DNA of 64,000 bases from Rhizomys pruinosus. Its lineage: Eukaryota; Chordata; Mammalia; Rodentia; Spalacidae. A model generated the notes under the pieces. It saw only the letters and a program-made list of their open reading frames with translations, did not search any database and was not told the DNA's origin. Shown here in pieces: positions 1 through 12,305 of the stretch (position 1 is the first letter of the stretch; every line of letters begins with the position of its first letter). The position numbers were made by a program, and so were the translations under genes. Location: positions 4,996,326-5,060,325 of the forward strand of contig VZQC01013302.1 of the NCBI GenBank assembly GCA_009823505.1, given 5' to 3'.

Positions 1-385
1 AAAAGAAAAACTTTTTCCAATATGCCAAGAGCATCTCTAGGGATTTATTACAAAAATCAATATGGTTCACTCAGAGTTCACCAAGACATCACTGAATTAG
101 CATATTTAGACGAAAACTAAAAGGATTAAGGTTCTCTTGTATGTAGTCTGATAGTTTAACTTAATTTCCCTGAAATAAAAAATAGCATTTCAAACATCTT
201 TCATGATGTTTTTGATGGCCTGCATTAAACAATCTACTAAATTCTGAACAAAAGTTATTAGCAAGTTTTCAAAAAATAAAAAATTAAATGGTTGTTTCAA
301 AACCATTAAGTAGTTAATGTATTTAAGAAACTAATTAGGACAGAGGCGGTAACTTCATTAGAACAACACCGCTCATGTTTTCGTC
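1..385. other. AT-rich sequence downstream of the ATP2B1 retrocopy
   Basis: No reading frame or repeat is recognised here. On the minus strand this lies just 3' of the ATP2B1-like copy and of a 14-nt A-run. It could be further ATP2B1 3' UTR, if that A-run is an internal A-tract, or unrelated flanking DNA. I cannot decide without the parental mRNA. Confidence 0.4.
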
Positions 386-1506
386 TTTTTTTTTTTTTTA
401 AACAAAGCATTAGTGTTATCTATTTGGCTATTAGTATTAGCAATTTATCTACAATATTTAACAAGGCTAATTGTAGGCAAAAATTTAGTATGGTTTCAAT
501 AGAAACACCCATTTTTTTCCTGAAAATAGAGCAGTATTTGAAGGACTAATTTTTTATGCATCAGGTATAAAGAAGCTTCCCATCTATGAACAGGAACAAC
601 AAAAAAAGTATCTACAAATCTTGTAAACAGATATGTATCTTTATAAACATAAATAATCCAAATTATTAACAGCCAACAGCAAAGATTAAAGTATCAACTC
701 AATGATATGCTTTCGCTCAGCTTGACTCCCCTTCTCTGCCATCAAGGGCAGAGATAAATGAAAGCACTTCTAATCCACTGTTCAAGACCATTCATAGGTA
801 CTACTGATGATCCACAGGTCACTTATGCCGAGTTACTGTTTATCTGTCAGTTCATTTCTCCCACTCACCAAAAAGTACCCTCCATCTGGTGGAAAGCTTT
901 GCTTTTTTCTCCAATAAATCTACATGTGTACAAGTATGTCTTCTGTTGAAATCCAAAGAGAAGAATAGTACCTTTTCAAACTATGTGGTGGGTTTTCTGG
1001 GAATGAAGAGGTAGCCGACTTGTTCATTTCTATTGTTAAGTGAACTCCGCTGTCAACAGCATTGTTATTTTTTTAGGAGAGGGTGGAGGGCTGGAGTTGC
1101 ATTTTGTAGGAGCATCATCTTCAGCATTAGTGTTATCAATAAGGGGGAGATGAGGCTCTGAATCTTCTATCCTAAACTCAGGATATGTCATAGAGTTGCG
1201 AATTGAACTTCTTGATTCTGGCTTTTCTAACCCTTTATATAAAGAACTACAAAATGCATTCACCACGGGAAGTTGCATTTAGATTCTGTTCAGACCTATA
1301 AACCACAAGATCTGGCCACAACGCAGCTCCCTTTCAGCATGATCAATCTCTTCAATATCCTCTGCTAATTCCTCCTCAGGTATTTCTTCCTTTTTTGTTC
1401 CATTGCCAGCTTCTTTGAGGAATTTTAAATGCCTAGCTAAAATTGTTGAAATAAGATGGCCCCAGAGTAAGATTTGAAAAATTCCTAAATACCAAAACGA
1501 AAACAA
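386..1506 (-). pseudogene. ATP2B1: Processed pseudogene of plasma-membrane Ca2+ ATPase 1 (3' end, b splice form)
   Basis: The minus strand encodes the cytosolic C-terminus of a PMCA pump. Visible motifs are [27 protein letters not shown] and GQILWF, then the calmodulin-binding stretch and the acidic EFRIEDSEP tail, ending near 970. The order matches PMCA1b, whose parent normally exports Ca2+ across the plasma membrane. The copy is dead. The glutamine codon after LNRI is a stop (1279-1281). A one-base loss at about 1068-1074 shifts the last 35 or so codons out of frame. The catalytic and membrane domains are absent, and homology fades above about 1500. The calmodulin-binding region, which in the parent gene is built from alternatively spliced exons, is continuous here, so this is a 5'-truncated retrocopy. 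386-969 is probable 3' UTR. A 14-nt A-run (386-399, read on minus) may be the poly(A) tail, but no AATAAA lies just before it. Confidence 0.88.
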
Positions 1507-2964
1507 GAAGTTTATATTTAATAAAATGTTATAAAATAAAGATTAAAATTATGAATGTAATGTATGTAACAAAGAATTATATTCAGATAGCAAATTACAT
1601 ACTGTAGCCCAAAGGAAAATAAACTGCAGACATACATAGATTACCAAATTAACTCAACAAATTAAAAATCTGAAGAGACTTATATCAGTTCAAGTTCAGT
1701 TATCAAAATCATCACTGTAATGAAAACTCTACAAATTCACTGGTAATTTTTTACTAATATTTAATAAAGAATGAATAATGCACTTCAAACATATCAAAAA
1801 TAAGAGGAGAGAATGCCATTCAGTGACACAAGTGTTGATGTAGTATTATTAAAGAAATAACACTACAAATAATTCTGGGAATATGGATAATGAGAATGTG
1901 AGAACAAAAGTTTACATTAAACAAACAAGATACAAAGCTAAAAATAAAGTAAAAACAGAAAGAAATACAGGAAGAAGAAAAATATATTTCATTGCCACAA
2001 AGAATATTTCTTTACCACAAACAGTTTAGTAGTGTGGAGAGCTGTAACCCTCCAAGGAAGTATCCTAAATTATTCAGATCTTTCCACATAGCAAGAGCTT
2101 GGAGAGCTTAGGAGAAACAGTAGTTTTTGTTTGTTTGTTTGTTTGTTTGTTTGTTTGTTTTTCAGCAAACCAAATATGGCTAAAGTTAGAATTCAGCTAC
2201 AGCAAACTGAACATATATACTTGACGTACATGTTTCTGAAGCAAATATTTTCAATGCAAACTGGTCCCCTTCCCTGCTGTTGGTTGAGGTTTAGTGACTA
2301 GGAAGTGATAACAAGGACTTTAAAATGTTAGGAAGTACTTGGAGGATGCTGAACCACAGGCTGCCTCAAGCCATGAGAAGACAACACCTTAACAATGCAT
2401 GGCCATAGATCCATAGGGGAGCAAAAGGAGTATAAAATTCAGAATCTATAACCCTCATCATACTCCATCCCCACTATTGATCTATGGAATGAAGGACCAT
2501 TCTAGAACCCTGGAAGAATGTTTTGCAGAATATGGAACATGATGCAATATTAGGATCTGAGCACCACACACCAAGCTCCACAGAATACATGGATAACATG
2601 AGGAAGAGGTAAAGAGAATGGAGAAGCTGAAAGATTATCAACATATTTCACCATGGACTGAAAAGGAGTAAGCTAAATAGAAAACAAGATGCTTGTGATA
2701 GAACTTTGAGTAGGATTTTGATGTAAATAGATAAGATAAACACTGGGTATCGGATGCCCCCAAAATAAAAAGATATAAATAGAAATCATCTTATTTTCTA
2801 CACTTTTATTGTTCATTTGTTTTAATCTTTAATTTTCTATCTTAATATTTCATTATATATTACTTTTCTCTATTTTATGTATATTTTTATGTTTTCAATG
2901 TTTATGTTGTAACATTTATCTCTTCATCAAAGGCTCTTATGTCTATCCTTTTTCCAAAATCTTC
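1507..2964. other. Intergenic, no recognised feature except a TTTG repeat
   Basis: The first 600 bases are strongly AT-rich. The part from 2165 to 2790 is of mixed composition, has no frame and was not assigned to a repeat family. It may be old L1 3' UTR. Confidence 0.4.
2125..2162. repeat. (TTTG)n microsatellite
   Basis: About nine TTTG units lie in a row. On the minus strand this reads (CAAA)n. Confidence 0.95.
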
Positions 2965-3235
2965 TTTTTGTTTTTTTTGAATTTTTTATTTTTTAATAAT
3001 AGGACATAAGTAATGACTACAGGCATCCTTCATGTAAAACCAATTTTCAGGTAGCTATGACCAAACATACACAGCGCAAGGCCCCCATTGTCCATCTGGG
3101 GGAGCTTATATGTACTATCATGTTGATCAAATAAGAGTCCAGTCTATGTTTCTGTAGTTTCGTAGTTCACCCCAATCTCAGCCCTTACATTCTACCATGC
3201 ACCACTGAGTTTAATATATTACAGACTGCTTCATA
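2965..3235 (-). mobile_element. ERV-derived fragment, TAGAATGTAAGGGCT family
   Basis: Read on the minus strand, it contains GGTAGAATGTAAGGGCTGAG, then GATTGGGGTGAA, and later GGTTTTACATGAAGGATG. The same ordered blocks occur at 6083, at 50252 and inside the LTR element at 28620-31215. This copy ends in an A-rich stretch at about 2965-3000 and lacks the L1-like tail found in two of the others. Confidence 0.65.
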
Positions 3236-3694
3236 AATATTTTAGACTACTTAGTATTTGAATTCATCTCTGTTAACTATATAAAAACATTAGAGAAAAA
3301 TTTTTGTACAATATTTACAAGATAAAGACAAATAAGAAAACAAATTAACTAAGTACCTGGACAATTTAATGTATTGTCCCTTTTGTATCAAATTATTAAA
3401 TCAATGACTTAAAATGAAAATGGATCAGGAAAATATATGGAATAAAAACAAAGAAAAAGAATCTTCTTTGTTCAGTGGTATACTTAATTTCCTTGCTCTA
3501 AATATAAAGATCCATATTTCACACACAGTAAGAAATTTAATTTTTTAGAGTTTTAACAGTGATAGCATTTTCTCTGCAAATTATTATCACTTCAGCAATT
3601 TTCATTTGTTTATATTTACAATCTTATCTATGAGTTCACTCCCATTACAGAATATCATAACTAGTAACGCACAGATAACATATGACTAAGGTTT
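3236..3694. other. AT-rich intergenic DNA
   Basis: I see no frame, repeat unit or RNA signature. Confidence 0.4.
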
Positions 3695-4465
3695 CCAGCC
3701 CTTAGTGACACATCTGCAGTGGAACCTAGACATCTAAGTTTCATGGAACATAGTGGAACTAGATTAGAGGGAATCTTAATATACTACTCAACTCTCATCA
3801 GTGAAGCTACATCAGAAAACAGAGTGCAATGCATAAAGAAGTCCACAGCTAGCCAAGCTTTAGAGGATAAGAAACTGCAAAGTACATGTCCCTGTATAGG
3901 ACTCCTGTATTAAACCTCACCCACCCATGGCCCAGAATCTGTTGTTGATGATGGGATGGAAAGATTGTAAGAGCCAGGGATGCTACATGAATTTAATGAA
4001 ACTAAGGCTGTCAAGATTCTGGGAACTTGCTAATGAACTTGCAACAATGGTGACAGCATGCACATGACCCATTCTGACTAAGTCAGACTAATACCCAGCA
4101 TAGAACTGGGTAAATGTGCAACAGTCCCCAGCCCTAGCAAAGGAATTATTAGCAAATGATTGTTCTGGATGAGGGAGAGTAACTCTTAGGGGAGTGACAC
4201 TAGATTAGATAGTCAACACTTGTGGCAATAGATATTCAACATATCTTAAGGGAGTGACAATAGATTTGTTGACTAGACTCCAGTGGATGGACTTGCACTG
4301 AGGGATATCTAGACACAAATGCTTGACCAGAGAGGACTTAACATATATGACAGAATACCTGAAATATATAATGTGGGCTATTCTGCCTGGAGATATGGGA
4401 GGGGCTCAAAATGTGATTAATATGTATGATATGAAATGCACAAACCTTAATAAAATGAAAAAATA
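3695..4465 (+). mobile_element. L1/Lx 3' UTR fragment
   Basis: The block series matches other copies in this window (12690-13675 and 35605-36955): a CCAGCCCTTAG-type lead, GATTGTAAGAGCCAGGGATG, ACTAGACTCCAGTGGATGGA, and a terminal ATGAAATGCACAAACCTTAA followed by AATAAAATG. The order and the A-rich end fit a rodent LINE-1 3' UTR inserted in sense. No ORF2 is attached. Confidence 0.65.
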
Positions 4466-5309
4466 CAGAAAAATAATCATAAAAATTTAAATTTTCATTG
4501 ATACAGCAACAATATCATAAACATAATTGTTGAGAATCAAAACTTTGTAGCATTTAAAAAGAATATATAAAATTACAGATTAGAATTTAGACTGAATGTT
4601 GATTAAATATTCAAACTCCATCCAATATTGCAAAATCTATTAAAGTAATGAAAGCAAAGGCATATTTCAGTTAATGTAGGCATATATGTGATATAATCTC
4701 ATACTATTTCCTGACAAATCAACATACTTGGAATAGAAATGATCTTGCTAACTTTAATAGTTGACATTTAAAAATCTGTACCTTTCATCACAGTTAAATT
4801 GAATGAATTTGCATTGTGAAAACATATTAATTTGTAATGACATTGATAAGAAAACAAAACTTACCTAAACATTAAAGAAAGTTTAAAATTCTGGCATGGT
4901 TTTGGAGAACTGAAAACCCTTGTACACTTTGAGTGGAGCTGCAAAATGATACTGTTTTGGGAAAAATGCATGTCACTTCATCTGGGAAAATACGCTGATA
5001 AAGCATGTACAATTCTGCATATGTAGTCATAGATATAAGATCAGAGACTCAAGTATATATTTGTAAAACAACAGTAAGAGCAAGAGTATTTATATTGTGA
5101 TATAAAGTGTCCTCTCCTATGTGTCAATCTTTATATGCATAGATTAGTATATCTATCAGTACTTATCAGATAAGTTATTTTTGTAATAGAGGACATTATA
5201 AAGACCTACAATTGGTAAAACTGCTGACAGTAAGAGATTGTGAAATTTTTAGTGCTACATGGGGTATCTATATCATACCACTTTCCCCAAGGTTCACAGA
5301 TCTTTATAG
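4466..5309. other. AT-rich intergenic DNA
   Basis: No coding potential or repeat family was recognised. Confidence 0.4.
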
Positions 5310-5775
5310 AACAGGGGACAGAAATATTTTAAAAGCTAGAGGGATAACAAGTGAGGAGTGGAACAGCATTTGAGGAAAATGACAATGAATTTATACAAAT
5401 GAATCCACAGATGTAAGTACAAGACTTGAACAAGATAAAGCCATACAAGATCCCAGGATAGGTAAGTGAGGGGCTTGGGTAGGCTCACCCTTAGCTCAGG
5501 AACTATTGGCATTTAATATCTGATAGAGGACGGAATGTCAGTTTTGTTCAGGGATAAATGCTCAGAGAGTCTACCCATACTCCAATAGATGTTTCCAACC
5601 CATGCACATATAGATAATACTACAGGGATTCAGTAGATAATTAAAAAAACTTGTGAGAGAGCTTGTACATGAGGCTGGGAGTAAAAATTGATAGGCTGCA
5701 TAGGGGAGTAATTGGTGGAAAGGTAATAATGTAGTAGATACAAGCACATTATATACAAAATAATTCTGATGTTAT
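5310..5775 (+). mobile_element. L1/Lx 3' UTR fragment
   Basis: It carries the rodent Lx 3' UTR landmarks in order: a Ca/GATAAAGCCATACAAGAT-like segment, the GCTCAGGAACTATTGGCA block, and a run ending in GGGAGTAATTGG and AATAATG. Divergence is high, so this is an old copy. Confidence 0.55.
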
Positions 5776-5924
5776 AAGCCACAGTAAGACCCTGTCATAT
5801 TTAACAGGGGGGAAAATTGTAATTCATGGATTAACATATCCAAACATGTGTCTATGCTAAAGTAACCTACCATAACTATTGGTGCTGCTTAAATACCTAT
5901 ATATCTAATTGCTTGTTCTTCATT

Positions 5925-6460
5925 AGTAGGATCGAAAGGTTATTCCTGGACAAACTGTCAGCCCATGAAAGGAAACAGCCAGAATTGACCAGAGTCCAAG
6001 TCAACAGCTCCAGAGAGAGTGGACTGTTTTACCTCTCATCCACCTGTGCCCCTTTTCTAAGCCTAGGGAACAACCTGCGGAAGAGGGGGCGTGGTAGAAT
6101 GTAAGGGCTGCGATTGGGGTGAATGGTGAAACTACAGCAATGTAGTCTGGACACTCATTTGATCAACTTGATTGAACAAACAACCTGTCACCCCCCACTG
6201 GATGGTGGGGCTGTAGGTGTTTGGGCACAACAGCCTGCAGATAGGTTTTGCATGAAGGATGCTTGTACTCATGGATTATCACTTATAGCTAAAAATGAAA
6301 AAAAAAACTGAGAGAAAGATGCAGGACAGTTATGGCAGAATGCATGATCTGGGATGGGGTGGGGGGGGGGGGGAGGGAAAGGGAAATAAGCCTGAACTGA
6401 ATTGGAAAAAATGTATGAAATGCACAAAGCATCAATAAAAACTAATTTAAAAAAAAAACA
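5925..6460 (+). mobile_element. Chimeric retroposon: ERV-internal body joined to an L1 3' tail
   Basis: From 5925 to about 6250 the sequence matches, on the opposite strand, the internal part of the LTR element at 28620-31215 (GACTGTTTTACCTC block, then GGTAGAATGTAAGGGCTGCG). After an A-run, 6308-6450 switches to the 3' end of the local L1 family: ACTGAGAGAAAGATGCAGGA, GGCAGAATGCATGATCTGGG, a 17-18 nt G-tract, and CATCAATAAAAACTAAT before poly(A). The same join occurs at 50480, so it is not a private accident. No protein is encoded. Confidence 0.7.
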
Positions 6461-6649
6461 AAACAAAATAATTCTAAGAATTAAAAATAAAATCATACAA
6501 GGAAAGTGTACAGTAATCTACCTAAATATCTGTATTTACACCATTAAAATTGCCTTGTCCATAATTTTGGAAAATGGCATGTTACAAGGAAATGCATTCA
6601 TAAGTAAAATAATTGAAATTTGAAGAAAGAAAAATAACTTTGTATTGAA
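6461..6649. other. AT-rich spacer
   Basis: It begins with the A-rich end of the chimeric element. Nothing else is seen. Confidence 0.4.
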
Positions 6650-7074
6650 ATTTTGTTCATTTTATCTGTTTTAATTAATTAAATTTAGGACTCCTCCCTT
6701 GTCTGCACTCCCTACAGCTTCCCTCGCTAGATTTCAAACATTCAGTCATCTCTATTAAGGCCTATTAGACAAATTTATGTCCCTAGAAGTTCTTCACTGT
6801 GAGTTCAGGCACTGGAGCCTATTTTCCACATCTAGCATCACTCATTAAAAGAAAACCAACTCTCCCATTTTCAGCAGTAGTAATTTGGCAGTAGTTCCTC
6901 AGCTGAAGCGGGCAGTTCTTACCCATTTCCCAGTTTCTATTTGGGGATTTTCTCTGGTTTGAGTTTTCATAGATCTTAGGAATTCTGTCATCATTGCTCT
7001 AAGTTTATTTGAACAAGTTGTCAGAAGCCTGAAAAACTGTTTCCCTGTGCTCATCCACTACTCCTGGCTCTTTA

Positions 7075-7303
7075 AAAAAAATATTTATAGCTTTTATTTT
7101 TTTATGTATATGGGTATATAGCCTGATTGTATGTAAGTGCACCTGAGTTGTGCAATGCCCAGGGAGGGCAGAAGAAGGCATTGGATCCCCTGGAACTAGA
7201 GTTATGGACAGCCGTTAGCCGCCATGTGAATGTTTGGAATTGAACCTGGGTCCTCTACTAGAGCAGCCAATGTTCTTAACCACTGGGCCCTCTTTCCAGT
7301 CCC
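7075..7303 (-). mobile_element. B2-type SINE (old)
   Basis: Antisense B2: GTGCACCTGAGTTGTGCAAT, CTGGAACTAGAGTTATGGAC, CCTGGGTCCTCTACTAGAG, and the tRNA-derived head ending at CCAGTCC near 7303. It lacks the internal duplication of the young subfamily. Confidence 0.85.
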
Positions 7304-8222
7304 TACTCCTGCCTCTTACATGTTATCTGTCCCCTCTTCCACAATGGTTCTTGAGTGTGAGTGTTGAGGTTTAATATAAAAATCCCATCCAAGGGCATGT
7401 GCACTGCAGTCTGACTAGCTGTGGCTTACTTTGTTGTTCAACCTCCATTGCACGAGGAAGCATTGCTGCTGCCAGTTGGATGGTGCATTAGCATTCTTTC
7501 TGCCCTCTGTTCCACTATTTTACCTTATCCTTAAGCAAAATGATTACATTGTAGATGTGTCACTTAAGGCTTGGCTTCTCACAGACACTTATTCTCTGCA
7601 TTTTACTAGTTGTGGAAATCTATAATAGTCTCCATCTGTTGCTAAAATAATCTCTGTTGAATGATGAGGGATATAATTATCTGTAAAGATAAGGATATTT
7701 ATTTTGCATACAGCCAGACATTATGTCTGTCTAGGGATGTGACAGATACAGTTTTTTCTCTTGGATCTACATCCTCTACTGCTATGAATATTTGGCTGTG
7801 TTTACAGTACCGCCCATGAATTTATTACCTTTGAACAGCCTTTAAATGCGATTAGATAGTTGTCGGTTACCCTCAAGGCAAAAGTGCCACAATTGAAAAA
7901 GATAGAGATTGTTTACTGCCCCGCTCATTGTTATTTTCATTAAACTTCACAGCAGGATGAAACAATTTATTGATTTTCTCTCTTAGCTGCTTCCTTAGTA
8001 TCAGATGATACTCCGAAAGCTAGTTTCCAGGGAGGAGGCGTCCAAGTCCTGTGTTTGAAGTACATCCTGTTTTCTAAAATAGGCTCTTATCTTCATTTTC
8101 TGAGAGAAATCAAGGCCTGTAGGAATAATCTGTGCATTATGGGAGTCTCTTGGACTACCCTGCCAAACAGGTGAAGGGATATTTCTCCCATTAGACACAT
8201 CGTGTTTCTTGTTATATAGACA

Positions 8223-8312
8223 TTATATATATATATATATATATATAAGAGATATATATATATATATATATGAACTCATTATATACATATATGTGTGATA
8301 TATACGTATATA
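8223..8312. repeat. (AT)n microsatellite
   Basis: Two long TA runs flank AAGAG, followed by imperfect TA/TG repeats. The run is self-complementary. Confidence 0.95.
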
Positions 8313-10045
8313 ATAGTGTATTCTAGTAGGCTTTTGAACTAATACATTTCCATCTCAGTTTTCATACGTTCTGAGGATTATCTCTCCTCTCTCCCTCTAT
8401 AGAGTCCTCCCTCCTCCGCTCTTGAGTCAAATTACCACTAATTTCCCCATTTCCTCCTTGGTAATACCTGTGTCCAACTATCCCACCCTCTACAGTTCCT
8501 CCTCCTTTTACAACATAATCCCTTATATATCCTTCCATCCTCCCTTCCCAATTAAATACCACTTATTTTCCCTATTTGTGCCTTGAAATCATCTATTTCT
8601 TACTATTCCTTCTCTCAAGGGCTCCTTCTTCACCTTTATCTCCATGGATCCTTTCAATTTCACTGAATCTCATAATTAAACCAGAGTATATATTCACATA
8701 TAACAATTTGGAGATAAGATCCATAAATGACAGAGAAAAAACTTAACTTGTTACTTCACTTAATAGAAATGTTTCTAGTTCTATCCATTAGCTAGCAAAT
8801 TTCATGACTTTATTTTTCTTTACTTGTGTGTAGGAATGGTTTGTGTACATGTAGCACACATTCATTATCTAGTCATCATTTGAGGGACATTTAGTTTGTT
8901 TCCATTTCTTAGGTACTGTGAAAAGACCAGCAATAAACATGGCTCCACAAGAATTTCTGCAGTAAACTGAGCTCTGTGTGCATATGCTAAGGAATCATAT
9001 AATCAGATCATTCAGGGTCTTTTTTAATTTTTACAGAGTTCTCCACAGTTCTTTCCACAGTAGTTGCATCAGTTTTCAATCCGACCAGCAGTGAATGAGG
9101 GTGGCATTTGTTCTCTTCATCTTCGCCATCCTGAATGGGGCAAGATAAAATTTTGAAGTGGCTTTAGTTTTAATTTTCAAAATTACTAAAGATATTGAAC
9201 AAATTTAAGGTGTTAGATAACCATTTTTATTTCTTCTTTTGATATTTATTCAGATCTGTAACTCAGATTTTAACTGAGTTCTTTGACTTGTTCCTTTTAT
9301 TTAGTTCTTTGTACCTTCTGGATATTAATACTTAGTCAGACATGTTACTGATATAGATTTTCTTCAACACTGTGGGCTTCCTTTTTTGTTCCTTGATTGT
9401 TTTCTTTGCTGTGCAAAAACTTTTTTTGTTAATGAGGTTACACTTTTTGATTTCTGATCTTAGTTACTATGCAATTAATGTCCGACTTAGGAATTCCTTT
9501 CCTGCACATAAATCCTTTTGTGTACTGTCTATGTTTTCTGTTTTGGTGTTTCAGATCACATTGAAATCTTTGATGTACTTGGACTTGGCTTTTGTGCAGG
9601 TTGATAATATGGTTCTAATTTTATTCTTATACATGTGAAGATCTGTTTTTGATTTCAACATTTGTTTAAGATGTTATCTTTCCTCCCGTTTCTGTTCTTT
9701 GAAACTTTGTCAAATATCAGGTGGGTCAAATAGTGGGCAATTATATTTGGGCTTTTTGTTTCATTGATCTACATCTATGTTTTGTGCCAATATCATATTT
9801 CTTTTTATTATTATATCTCAGTAATATAGTTTGAGACCTGATATGGCATTCCCCTAGTATTGTTCTTTGTGCTCAGGATTGCTTTAACTATCAAGTGTCA
9901 TTCGTATTTCCATATGAATTTTAAGATTTTTTCCCCGCAATTCCTTGACAAGTATCAGGGGAACTTTGATTTTAACATTGCATTGAATCTATAAAATGCG
10001 TTTGGAAAGGTGGTCATTTTCACAATATTCTTTGGAAGAACAAAT

Positions 10046-10849
10046 TTAAGGAAATAAAAAATGGTTCCTGTCTATGCCTGTATGAAATGGTTAGCAACAA
10101 CTGAAATTCATTCATTCTATGTAAGGCAGGTACTTGATTTTAAATTGTGACATTTACTTTAGAACCACTAGTTTATACAGTGGTAATAATTATAACATGG
10201 TCTTTAGTGTTGAATTTAAAACAAAATAATATGTGCTGTCTTCAAACTGCCAAACATTCTCATGTTTTGAGATTAAGGTTTTATACAATTCTTTATAAAT
10301 GAGAAAGCAGTATTATTAACAAAAATGTTATAAACTAACATTAAAGTTCTCTTTTTGTTCAAAATATATGGAATGGAATAAATAACTGGTCATCAATATG
10401 TTATACTTTAAAAGCAATAGAGGATAAGGTTAAAATCACAATATGAATAGTATGCAGTACTACTGACCAAATACTAGACTACTATGATGTTTAGATTTTT
10501 TCAACAGTATTCTTCTAATACAGGTTGATGAAAGATGAGAATTGGTGGTAACAGGTTTATTTGATTTTCTGGTGTTTCAGACATAGATCTAATATAATCA
10601 GCAACCTCTAAATGAGTGATATTGAAATGGGAATATATCTGTCCATTATCTATCTCTCTCTCTATCTATAATCTATCTATCCACCTATCTATTTAATCTA
10701 TATATATGAGAGTTATGGAAAAAGATAATTATTAGGGGAAGTTGGGCAAATATGGGGAAGTACCACATATATGTTTTAATATTTCACAGACAGTAGAGGC
10801 AATTAGGGATGGGAGTAGACTAGAAAATGTTTCGGGGAGAAGCATAATC
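10046..10849. other. AT-rich intergenic DNA with a TATC-rich patch
   Basis: Only an imperfect (TATC)n/(TC)n patch at 10645-10708 stands out. Confidence 0.5.
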
Positions 10850-11110
10850 TAGTCTAACAGAAATAATATGACATGGCTTATGCACACATGATTTTCAACA
10901 GCTGTGGTTATCTCCATATCACTAATTCCAAAAAATTACAGCACGGATGTGCAAAGGGCCTCAAGGACATAACTCCAGCTGAAGATGCATTGTTAATTAA
11001 TGAGAGACAGGGGATCATCTTATAGTCCATTTTTGGGAAGGATGTGGCCACTAGTTAATTTCTCATGCTCCAGTGGATGACCTTACACCAATTCACAAAT
11101 CTACAGAACT
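10850..11110 (+). mobile_element. L1/Lx 3' UTR fragment
   Basis: CAACAGCTGTGGTTATCTCC, GGATGTGGCCACTAGTTAAT and CATGCTCCAGTGGATGACCT are the successive conserved blocks of the rodent Lx 3' UTR, in sense. Confidence 0.7.
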
Positions 11111-11289
11111 AACCTTACTCAAAAATAATAATGCTATTAATAATATCATTAATAATAAAAGAACACCTACATTTGGCAGGGAGATTGGTAGGTGGTACCA
11201 GGGAGAGTCACAATTGGGTGATAGGGGGATAAGATAAAAACATATTTTGTAGAAGTCTGTAAAATTTCCACAGGTAAATAAAAACCACT

Positions 11290-11970
11290 ACAGAAAGCAG
11301 TGTAGAAATCTTTCAAAAACCAAAAAACGTCTACCATATCATCCAGTTTTACCACTACTTGGCATATACGCAAAGATTCATCCTACTATAGAGATATTTG
11401 TACATCCATGTTTGTTGCTGCTCTCTTCAAAATAGCTAAGAAATGGAAACAGCCTAAATTTCCCACAACTGACTAATGCATAATGAAAATGTGGTATGTC
11501 TACATAATGGAGTTCTACTCAGCAGTAGGAAAGATGAACTTTGCAGGCAAATGGATGGAACTAGAGAGCGTTATACTAATTGAAGTAACACAAACACAGA
11601 AAAGACAGCAACATATGTTCTCCATCATCTGTGTGTTGTACCACCAATCCATTATCAGTGAGTGTATATCCTGATTTAGCAACAGGAGCCAATAAAATGG
11701 AAAGATAAAAGGAAGTAAAGGAAAGAAGGAGCCAGAAAAGAGTGGAATATTATGGAACAGATGCTACCTGGAAGGAGTTGGGGAAATTAGGAAAGGTCGG
11801 CTGGGAGGAGAAGGCAGAGATATGCAAGGGGCCATGGTATGGGGTTGAGGGAAGTCAGGAGAGGGATGAGTGAGTGTTCTTAGGGGGAAAGGTTGGAAAA
11901 CCTGGGTGCTGGGACTGCAGAGTGAAGAAGGAGCTCAGATGGGGGGAGATTTGAATGCCCTTAGAACTTC
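11290..11970 (+). mobile_element. L1 3' end (ORF2 C-terminus plus 3' UTR)
   Basis: The ORF2 tail is readable in pieces: a W-YVYIMEFYSAV segment, then MNFAGKWMELE and a VTQTQK motif (11483-11620). This is the region just before the LINE-1 ORF2 stop. A purine-rich 3' UTR (GGAAGGAGTTGGGGAAATTA, GGGGGGAGATT) follows to about 11970. Confidence 0.85.
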
Positions 11971-12274
11971 GTCACATATGCTCATTAATACATTCAAGTA
12001 TTGCTGTGTGTTAAAGGAATGAAATTTGGAGATAGCTACTAACACACTTAATTCGCATTTAGTTTTAATAATTTTGTTTGTGAAAAGTGGCACAGTTGAG
12101 CAAATGGCGTTTTGTCATGGAATCAAACAAGAGTAGTGTACATTCAAATAAATAGTGGTTTATGTTATAAAAACAATAGTAGAGATTAATGAAACTTGGG
12201 GGATTAGGGATCCCAGAGTGAAATGTGACTGCATGAGAAATGCACATACTGTGTCTACAGTGTTTTGAAAACAC

Positions 12275-12305
<31 letters not shown>

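Larger units (their letters stand above)
6650..10045 (-). mobile_element. Long 5'-truncated L1 (3' UTR plus C-terminal part of ORF2)
   Basis: On the minus strand, 10045 to about 8750 follows the LINE-1 ORF2 3' portion. Recognisable plus-strand landmarks in the usual antisense order are GAGTTCTCCACAGTTCTTTC, TTGCTGTGCAAAAACT, TTTCATTGATCTACATCTAT and CATTGAATCTATAAAATG. From about 8700 down to 6650 comes a long Lx-type 3' UTR, with ACTAGTTGTGGAAATCT and related blocks. The frame is destroyed by many stops. A B2 (7075-7303) and an AT microsatellite (8223-8312) interrupt it. The junction of the UTR and ORF2 parts looks collinear, but more than one insertion event is possible. Confidence 0.7.

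Noticed and set aside
1036..1506. Two small membrane-protein genes in tandem on the minus strand
   Set aside because: The two frames are one PMCA1 C-terminus separated by a single stop codon, with a further frameshift at the end.
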